From positions 28,471-92,470 of the forward strand of contig NZ_KB907631.1 in assembly GCF_000382145.1 (NCBI RefSeq): 64,000 nt of DNA. The letters are read 5' to 3'. Positions within the stretch are counted from its first letter, which is position 1; every line of letters starts with the position of its first letter. The stretch is from Psychrobacter lutiphocae DSM 21542 (GTDB lineage Bacteria > Pseudomonadota > Gammaproteobacteria > Pseudomonadales > Moraxellaceae). The notes beneath the pieces were generated by a model. That model was not told the DNA's origin. It did not search any database and saw only the letters and a list, made by a program, of their open reading frames with translations. Both the position numbers and the translations under genes were made by a program. Of the stretch, positions 58,740 to 64,000 are shown piece after piece.

Positions 58740-59456
58740 CTAAGTTTTAAGCTGGGTTATCTCCAGCATCTGCTTATTATCAATAATGGTAACTTGGCTG
58801 GGTATCTGCTCGACATATTTATCTGAGTTAATAAACTTATGGCGCTCATGCAAGTCTTGTGCATACAGTGCCATCGCCGCTGCCACACGCTGTACTTCAA
58901 TAGGACGATACTTCATGGTCTTCGGTACCAAGGGTGCAAACAGCTTATACACAGTTTGCGCACTATTTTCCAATAAGCGACCTTTGTGCTTGCCAAGTAA
59001 TAAAGAGGGGCGAAATATTAATAACTGTCTAAACTCAAGCGCTCGCACCGCCTCCTCTAGCTCTGCTTTTACTCTATTGTAAAAAAAACGACTATCACTG
59101 TCAGCACCTAAAGCCGAAAGTAAAAAAAATCTTTGCACCCCTTTGTCATGACAAATCTTAGCAAAGCTAAGGTTATAGTCATAATCAATGCGCTTAAAAT
59201 CCTCTTCACTCCCCGCCTGTTTTAAGGTGGTGCCTAAGCAAGTAAAGGCATCTGTATCTGTGCTAAGTGATATGCCAGACATAACCTCTTGTAAATTATT
59301 AAAATCCCCAAGCTGATAAAACTGCATATTGGAAGATATATGCTCAGGTTGCTTTCTTGCAATAATAGTTAAGCTGTCATACATTAAGCTAAGCTGGCTT
59401 ACCAAATGTCGGCCTACCAGCCCTGTGGCGCCTATTACTATGGCTTTACGTTTCAT
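58740..59456 (-). CDS. NAD(P)-binding Rossmann oxidoreductase-like protein
   Basis: The 238-residue protein opens with the dinucleotide motif KAIVIGATGLVGRHLVSQL, and carries DAFTCLGTTLKQAGSEEDFK, FLLSALGADSDSRFFYNRVK (Tyr/Lys-type signature FYNRVK) and LLIFRPSLLLGKH. This is the HTATIP2/YwnB-like branch of atypical short-chain dehydrogenases. Substrate is unknown. It precedes rraA on the same strand by 130 bp. Confidence 0.82.
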   Translation of the reverse strand: MKRKAIVIGATGLVGRHLVSQLSLMYDSLTIIARKQPEHISSNMQFYQLGDFNNLQEVMSGISLSTDTDAFTCLGTTLKQAGSEEDFKRIDYDYNLSFAKICHDKGVQRFFLLSALGADSDSRFFYNRVKAELEEAVRALEFRQLLIFRPSLLLGKHKGRLLENSAQTVYKLFAPLVPKTMKYRPIEVQRVAAAMALYAQDLHERHKFINSDKYVEQIPSQVTIIDNKQMLEITQLKT

Positions 59457-59669
59457 AAATAATACCTAATTTGATAACGTCATTTCGTTATACATACCGC
59501 ATAAATACTCTTTAATCTGTTATATAAGCATATCGTAGATAATAATTAAACCTGTCGCTTGTAGTTTTTTATTATTTAACCTCAAAAATATGCAACTGTT
59601 GATTACTGTAAACATTTTTTTATCAAGGCTCAATCAGAAATTAACTGCTGAAAACATTTGATACAAAGC

Positions 59670-59698
59670 TTGTAACACTTAAGCTTACCTGTTATAAT
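59670..59698 (+). promoter_or_regulatory. Promoter of the rpsF operon
   Basis: TTGTAA (59670-59675), 17 bp, TATAAT (59693-59698). The predicted start leaves a leader of about 220 nt before rpsF. The remainder of the 466-bp spacer (59457-59669) shows no gene. Confidence 0.7.
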
Positions 59699-59870
59699 TC
59701 GCCGCTTTATAGGACTATTTGCTTATAAAAGACTTTAGTAAATGAATGCTAAACTCTGTACTTAAGCAAAAGTGGACTTTATAATTGACAGCTTAATATT
59801 TTTGTTCAAAATCGTTAAGTTTAGTTTTTTATGTAAGTAAGATATAAAATTATCTATATCTACTATAAAT

Positions 59871-59916
59871 CTCCTTGCTATTGACATGGGGTCAATGGCT
59901 ACTAATCCGTAAGGAG
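59871..59916 (+). promoter_or_regulatory. S6:S18-binding leader motif of rpsF
   Basis: CTCCTT (59871-59876) can pair with AAGGAG (59911-59916), the rpsF ribosome site. Inside is an 8-bp stem CTATTGAC / GTCAATGG (59878-59898) and, just before the closing strand, CCG (59907-59909). This matches the known S6:S18 autoregulatory mRNA structure, which mimics the 16S rRNA site and blocks translation when the protein pair is in excess. Confidence 0.75.
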
Positions 59917-59922
59917 TCTTAA

Positions 59923-60306
59923 ATGCGACATTACGAAGTGGTGCTTATCGTACACCCTGACCAAAGCGACCAAGTAGTCGGTATGGTTGAGCGATATATC
60001 AAATTAGTTCAAGACAACAATGGCATGGTTCATCGTCTTGAAGACTGGGGCCGTCGTCAGCTGGCATATCCAATCAACAAAATCCATAAAGCACACTATG
60101 TACTATTTAACATAGAGTGTGATGGTGACACTCTAGCAGAGCTTGAAGAGCTATTCCGTTATAACGACGCTATTATCCGTAGTCTAGTTGTTCGTCGTGA
60201 TGACGCAATCACTGAGCCATCTCAACTAGCAAAAAGCGCTGATGAGAAACGTGCTCGTAAAGCGCCTCAAACAGACAACGATCAGGATAATCAGTCTGAC
60301 GACTAA
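59923..60306 (+). CDS. rpsF: 30S ribosomal protein S6
   Basis: S6 binds the 30S platform as a dimer with S18. The 127-residue protein has [40 protein letters not shown] and YVLFNIECD, all typical. The acidic C-terminus ([14 protein letters not shown]) is the tail often glutamylated in E. coli by RimK. First gene of rpsF-rpsR-rplI; priB is absent between rpsF and rpsR. Confidence 0.97.
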   Translation: MRHYEVVLIVHPDQSDQVVGMVERYIKLVQDNNGMVHRLEDWGRRQLAYPINKIHKAHYVLFNIECDGDTLAELEELFRYNDAIIRSLVVRRDDAITEPSQLAKSADEKRARKAPQTDNDQDNQSDD

Positions 60307-60332
60307 TTTAAGCTCATTTAAGGAGAAGATCC

Positions 60333-60560
60333 ATGGCACGTTTTTATCGCCGTCGCAAGTTTTGCCGTTTTACCGCTGAAGGTATTACTCACATTGACTA
60401 TAAAGATGTTGAGCTATTAAAACAATACATCAGTGACAATGGTAAAATTGTTCCTAGCCGTATCACAGGTACGTCTAACAAATATCAGCGTCAATTAGCA
60501 ACTGCTATTAAGCAAGCTCGTTACTTAGCATTGCTCCCATACACTGACAACCATAAGTAA
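60333..60560 (+). CDS. rpsR: 30S ribosomal protein S18
   Basis: The 75-residue protein has [40 protein letters not shown] and [11 protein letters not shown], the complete S18 pattern. AAGGAGAAG precedes the ATG. 26 bp after rpsF. Confidence 0.97.
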   Translation: MARFYRRRKFCRFTAEGITHIDYKDVELLKQYISDNGKIVPSRITGTSNKYQRQLATAIKQARYLALLPYTDNHK

Positions 60561-60579
60561 GCCAACTTAGGAGTGACTC

Positions 60580-61086
60580 ATGCAAGTTATTTTATTACAG
60601 CGTATCGTCAACCTTGGTAAACTTGGCGAGACTGTGGATGTAAAAGCAGGATATGGTCGTAACTACCTTATCCCTCAAGGTAAAGCCTTACCAGCAACAC
60701 CAGCAAACATTGAGAAGTTTGAAGCACGTCGTGCTGAACTTGAAGCGATCGAAGCTGAAGAGTTAGCCGCTGCTCAAAAACGTGCTGATGCCTTAACTGA
60801 TGTTAACGTCATCATGCGCGCCAAATCTGGTGAAGACGGTAAGCTATTTGGTTCTATCGGTACTCGCGATATCGCTGATGCCCTAACCAAGTCAGGTCTT
60901 GAAGTTGACCGTTCAGAAGTTAAACTACCTTCTGGTACGCTACGTCAAGTTGGCGAATACAGTGTAGATATCCAACTTCACCACGATATCTTTGCGAATA
61001 TCTTAGTGACTATTCTTTCTGAAGACGGCAATGTTCAAGCTGCGCCGCAACAGCAAGAAGAACAAGTTGCTGAGGAAGAAGAATAA
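60580..61086 (+). CDS. rplI: 50S ribosomal protein L9
   Basis: L9 binds 23S rRNA and projects from the ribosome to keep reading frame. The 168-residue protein has the N-terminal [20 protein letters not shown] and [16 protein letters not shown], a connecting helix, and the C-domain [16 protein letters not shown]. An acidic Gln/Glu tail ([11 protein letters not shown]) extends it past the E. coli length of 149. Ends the operon. Confidence 0.97.
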   Translation: MQVILLQRIVNLGKLGETVDVKAGYGRNYLIPQGKALPATPANIEKFEARRAELEAIEAEELAAAQKRADALTDVNVIMRAKSGEDGKLFGSIGTRDIADALTKSGLEVDRSEVKLPSGTLRQVGEYSVDIQLHHDIFANILVTILSEDGNVQAAPQQQEEQVAEEEE

Positions 61087-61135
61087 TTTATTCTTTTTTG
61101 ATGCGTTATCCGTTCATTCGGATAGTTTAGATAAA

Positions 61136-61163
61136 AAAGTCAGCTTCGGCTGGCTTTTTTTAT
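61136..61163 (+). terminator. Terminator of the rpsF operon
   Basis: AAAGTCAGC / GCTGGCTTT stem closed by a UUCG tetraloop and followed by T7. Confidence 0.92.
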
Positions 61164-61238
61164 GGTTCAATTTCTTGCTCAGTATCTAGTTCAACTTATG
61201 GCTCTCATTTGCGCCACAACGCAAGTCAAGCAGCCACC

Positions 61239-61267
61239 TTGCATTATGCACATAACTTGTGTATAAT
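61239..61267 (+). promoter_or_regulatory. ssrA promoter
   Basis: TTGCAT (61239-61244), 17 bp, TATAAT (61262-61267), with the tmRNA 5' end 14 bp further on. Confidence 0.8.
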
Positions 61268-61280
61268 GTATTGTTCCATT

Positions 61281-61638
61281 GGGGATGTTCTGGCTTCGAC
61301 GCTGGTGATGAAACTCAATGATGCATGTCGAGAGTATATGTCCTCTCGTAAATCAAACATATATTGTTATAGTCGCAAACGACGAAACTTACGCTCTAGC
61401 AGCTTAAACCCTGCTTACTCCGCTGCCCTTTACCCATAGTGGGTTAGTCGAGTTGAAGCGCACGCATATGGGTTCGCTCAAATATCTGCCTTAGGTATTT
61501 GGGTTCAAACTTAAAGGATCGCCCTATCCAACCTGACTGTCGGTTCGGTGCGGGTTAAAGCCAAAGACAGACCCTAAACATGTAGAGTCATGAGCGTAGT
61601 GCTGGCGGACGCGGGTTCAACTCCCGCCATCTCCACCA
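61281..61638 (+). ncRNA. ssrA: Transfer-messenger RNA (tmRNA)
   Basis: tmRNA frees stalled ribosomes and tags the unfinished protein for degradation. The 5' end GGGGATG pairs with CATCTCC before ACCA at 61638, including the G-U wobble at the third pair that marks alanine identity. The T-arm GCGGGTTCAACTCCCGC is at 61611-61627. The tag frame starts at GCA 61375 and reads ANDETYALAA to TAA 61405-61407, a tag known from the Acinetobacter/Psychrobacter group. Length of 358 nt is normal. CCA is encoded. Confidence 0.97.
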
Positions 61639-61651
61639 ATTTTATGAAATC

Positions 61652-61685
61652 AGCTAGACAGTCATAGACCGTCTGGCTTTTTTTA
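61652..61685 (+). terminator. Terminator of ssrA
   Basis: AGCTAGAC / GTCTGGCT stem (one G-T pair) followed by seven T. Confidence 0.85.
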
Positions 61686-61960
61686 TGCCTGAAAAACACC
61701 TATTTTAAAGGCTTTAGCGCCTTCACCCCTCTTTTAGTAGTACGTCCTAGTATTTTATTTACAGGTTATTTTGCGAGTTATTCAGTTTTTTCAACCTGTT
61801 TTAAACTACTTTTAAAAAACGATTGTTGGTATTGCAGCTAAAAGCTATCCAAATATACCAACACCCATATCCCTCCTAAAACCACATCTTTTCTTCAGAC
61901 AATCAACTTCAATGCTATAATCAAATACTTACTACCCCTAATGAATCAATGGACGATCTA

Positions 61961-62448
61961 ATGAAGACTTTATTACAAAAATACTACCAGCAATCTGCTG
62001 TTTGTTCCTATCTCATGCCGCATTTGCTGAGTCGGATATCGATAAAGCGTTAAAATCTATCGGTCTTATTGATGAAAGCTATGTATATATAGCTGACGAA
62101 GCGTTAGTTAGTGAGTTTTTCAGATATACTACCAATCAATATGCCCAGTCTTTGCCCAGTGATATCAATAGCTTTAGCCGCATTCAAAGTACCATGTTCA
62201 CCCCCTACTTTGCTGATGTGCAAGGAATGTTCACCATACCTTTTACGGCAGATGAGAGACGCGAAGTAATTAACGCCTTATCTTCTAAAGAACTGCTACA
62301 AGAGTTATGCATAGACTACTTCATACCTAATGAATTCATGCTTGCTAATAATTATATGTTAATGTATACATTCAACGATCAAGACTACCGACTGCTTAAA
62401 AAGGTGCAAGTCAATACTTTTACCTGCCTTGACGCACTCACCGAATAG
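61961..62448 (+). pseudogene. Small secreted protein with frameshift in the signal peptide
   Basis: ATG 61961 reads MKTLLQK, then leaves frame and stops after 31 codons. One base further on, the frame from 61981 reads ILPAICCLFLSHAAFAESD, an ideal signal-peptide core with cleavage after AFA, and continues for 140 residues. A sixth A in the run at 61977-61981 would fuse them into a 162-residue secreted protein. So either the gene is frameshifted, the A run varies between cells, or one base is missing from the sequence. The TTG at 62002 is a less natural start. The mature part (DIDKALKSIGLI... FTCLDALTE) belongs to no family I know. Confidence 0.65.
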
Positions 62449-62497
62449 TCGTACCGATAATAATTAAAAATCATTCTATTTAAGGAAAGTTTGTTAT

Positions 62498-62566
62498 ATG
62501 GTCGCCATCGATTCAAATATCACCACCCAAATCAGTCAATCCGAGATTAACAAAGCCGTGTATTGA
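62498..62566 (+). pseudogene. 22-codon gene remnant, possibly hsdM N-terminus
   Basis: AAGGAAAG precedes ATG 62498, and the short frame reads MVAIDSNITTQISQSEINKA, V, Y, stop. The 'ISQSEINKAV' run resembles the N-terminus of type I methylase HsdM, where it is normally followed by WxACDTFRG. The rest is absent; a MITE-like element begins eight bases after the stop. Identity is tentative. Confidence 0.35.
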
Positions 62567-62573
62567 ATCCAAC

Positions 62574-62657
62574 TAGACGGTTGTGTTAAGTGCATAATTG
62601 AAGTATTAAGCAGAAAAATAGTTGTTAACACATTATCGCTTATCACACAACTGTCTA
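62574..62657. mobile_element. Short MITE-like element
   Basis: 84 bp with inverted ends TAGACGGTTGTGT / ACACAACTGTCTA (12 of 13 match), no coding capacity. It directly follows the gene remnant at 62498-62566. Confidence 0.65.
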
Positions 62658-62761
62658 ACCTGTATCTCTGGCTTTAAATTTTGCTAAATATTTAATTTGT
62701 TTTTATAATGTATTTCTTTTTTAATTAGAAATTACAGACAATCAATATTTAGGGGAATTGT

Positions 62762-63622
62762 GTGAAAAAACCATTAATCTGGATTGCTGGCGTTATCGTC
62801 ATTATTGCTATCTACCTATACGCCTCGCCTTATTTGGTGTTAAGAAATATTAAAAATGCTGCCGTGGAAGGTAATGCAGATGTGTTATCAGACTATATCG
62901 ACTTTCCCAGTGTCAAGCAAAGCCTAAAAGATCAGATCAATGCCCAAATTATGGAAGACGTGGCCAAAGAAGATACTGATGGTTTTGAGGCTTTAGGTGC
63001 TATGATGGCAAGTGCAATGATAGATTCCATCGTGGATAAAATAGTCACGCCAGATGGTCTAGCCTTAATGGTACAAGGTAAGAAGCCTTTATTTGATGAG
63101 TCTGATGCAGAAACTTCGGCCTCAGATTCACCTGATACAGCTGATAATCGCCCAAATATTGACTATAAAACCAGCTACGTCAATTACAAGACCTTCAAGG
63201 TAACTCTGTTAAATGAGAATGGCAGTGATCCAGTCGATATCATTATGCGTCGTGATGGCTTAAGCTGGAAAGTGACTCGTATCGCCCTTGCCAATACCTT
63301 AGAAGAAGGCGCTTCCGCTACAGACAATACTATAGAAACGGCTGCTTTAACTCCCGAAACTGAAGAGTTAACTAATGAACAGGCAGTCGATGATTTAGCC
63401 AATGAATTAGCCGGCGAGATTGAAAACAACGTTAATGTTAATACAAACAACAATCCAGTGAGTTACGGACCTAATAATCATGTTCTTGAAGATCATGAGA
63501 TCCAAAGCGTTGAAGATGACTTTATAGATCCAGAAGTTGGCTTTGTCGAGCGTGGTGATATTATTTCTGATGAGTTTGCTGTTGGCTATGAGCCAGATGA
63601 AGATACCGAGTTGGTCTATTAA
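62762..63622 (+). CDS. DUF2939 domain protein
   Basis: The 286-residue protein has one N-terminal membrane helix (about residues 4-22; LIWIAGVIVIIAIYLYASPY) and then the DUF2939 pattern: LRNIKNAAVEGNADVLSDYI, DFPSVKQSLKDQIN, and later YKTFKVTLLNENGSDPVDII with RRDGLSWKVTRIAL. The C-terminal third (about 185-286) is acidic and Asn-rich, probably disordered. The domain's function is unknown. GTG 62762 follows AGGGGA. Single gene with its own terminator. Confidence 0.82.
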   Translation: MKKPLIWIAGVIVIIAIYLYASPYLVLRNIKNAAVEGNADVLSDYIDFPSVKQSLKDQINAQIMEDVAKEDTDGFEALGAMMASAMIDSIVDKIVTPDGLALMVQGKKPLFDESDAETSASDSPDTADNRPNIDYKTSYVNYKTFKVTLLNENGSDPVDIIMRRDGLSWKVTRIALANTLEEGASATDNTIETAALTPETEELTNEQAVDDLANELAGEIENNVNVNTNNNPVSYGPNNHVLEDHEIQSVEDDFIDPEVGFVERGDIISDEFAVGYEPDEDTELVY

Positions 63623-63648
63623 TTAGTGCTGCAAAATGAGTTATAAAG

Positions 63649-63677
63649 AAAAAGGCGTGCTATATAGCACGCCTTTT
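63649..63677 (+). terminator. Terminator of the DUF2939 gene
   Basis: AAAGGCGTGCTA / TAGCACGCCTTT stem with TA loop and T6; works in both directions. Confidence 0.92.
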
Positions 63678-63745
63678 TTACGGATAGTTTTTAGCTAATT
63701 TATATGTTCATTCCTAGCTAACTAATACCAATTCCATAAATAAAC

Positions 63746-64000
63746 CTATAAACCAATCCAATCACGAGAAGTTATAGACTGAATGAGCTCGGGCTTGGAA
63801 CAAAGTCTATTCCAAGCCTTGCAAGCAGCATTAACAATAGCCTCATAACCATCAAAACACCTATTGGATAACCAATGTTGTTTCAAATACGACCACACCT
63901 GTTCAGATGGATTTAACTCAGGTGAATAAGGGGGTAATTTAAGCATCGTCACATTATGTAGGTTTAAACTTGGTTGATGCCATAGAGCACCATCCATAAC
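63746..64000 (-). mobile_element. IS630-family transposase, C-terminal part at window edge
   Basis: The frame is open to the window edge and ends at TAG 63746-63748. It reads LHNVTMLKLPPYSPELNPSE followed by QVWSYLKQHWL, the third catalytic region of IS630-type DDE transposases (Glu of LNPSE-x-x-W). The C-terminal tail ends SRDWIGL. The remaining gene lies beyond the window, so I cannot tell whether the element is intact. The element's end should lie in 63700-63745. Confidence 0.88.

Noticed and set aside
61209..61439. ORF of 76 codons before and over ssrA
   Set aside because: It covers the tmRNA promoter and 5' part; the tmRNA structure fully explains the sequence.

Overview
The window is a piece of gammaproteobacterial chromosome, most likely from the Moraxellaceae and probably Psychrobacter. 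The base composition looks moderately low in GC. The tmRNA tag reads ANDETYALAA. The orders lysC-csrA, prmA-fis-purH and iscR-S-U-A-hscB-hscA-fdx, and a PBP1b gene followed by a TPR lipoprotein gene, all fit that family. This placement is inference from gene content, not from a database search.

Layout. 1-10.4 kb: a Nudix hydrolase (cut by the window edge), a short hemP gene under a Fur-box promoter, then tamB and a greatly enlarged tamA on the minus strand. 11-12.3 kb: an LplT-like MFS transporter. 12.6-18.0 kb: an accessory island holding a decayed plasmid mobilisation region (mobA/L pseudogene, oriT-like site, mobC-like gene), a second relaxase fragment, an IS256-type remnant, a PAAR-like (DUF4150) effector gene with its probable immunity gene, a 696-bp duplication carrying a second immunity gene plus the 3' tail of an effector, and a separate headless toxin-domain/immunity pair. 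18.4-30.6 kb: a 2-TM small protein, a DUF389 membrane protein, alaS, lysC, csrA, a HopJ-like protein, a DUF1315 (YeaC) protein, nadK and a Bax inhibitor-1/YccA protein. 31.3-45.8 kb: a CcoI-type copper P-ATPase, mrcB, an LpoP-like lipoprotein, prmA, fis, purH, ppiD, hup and an SCP2/UbiJ-like protein. 46.3-52.7 kb: the Isc iron-sulfur operon. 52.9-59.5 kb: a HIT protein, a short ORF, mfd, rraA and a NAD(P)-binding protein. 59.6-61.7 kb: rpsF-rpsR-rplI behind an S6:S18-type leader, then ssrA (tmRNA). 61.9-64 kb: a frameshifted secreted-protein gene, a short gene remnant cut by a MITE-like element, a DUF2939 protein and the C-terminal part of an IS630-type transposase running off the edge.

The intergenic DNA is rich in short dispersed elements with inverted ends. 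At least five families are visible. Rep-1 (~104 bp) has six copies, one of them translated in frame inside the DUF389 gene. Rep-1 and Rep-4 form composite copies in opposite orientation around the yeaC-nadK-yccA segment. A 17-bp unit is repeated twelve times after the HopJ-like gene.

The best candidate for an undescribed system is the 13.9-18.0 kb toxin/immunity cluster. One PAAR-like effector carries a C-terminal domain I cannot name. Two immunity-like proteins are about 69% identical, while the effector tails beside them are about 98% identical in DNA. A separate toxin domain sits there without a delivery domain. Together this looks like effector-tip replacement leaving orphan immunity genes behind, in an island assembled next to plasmid debris.
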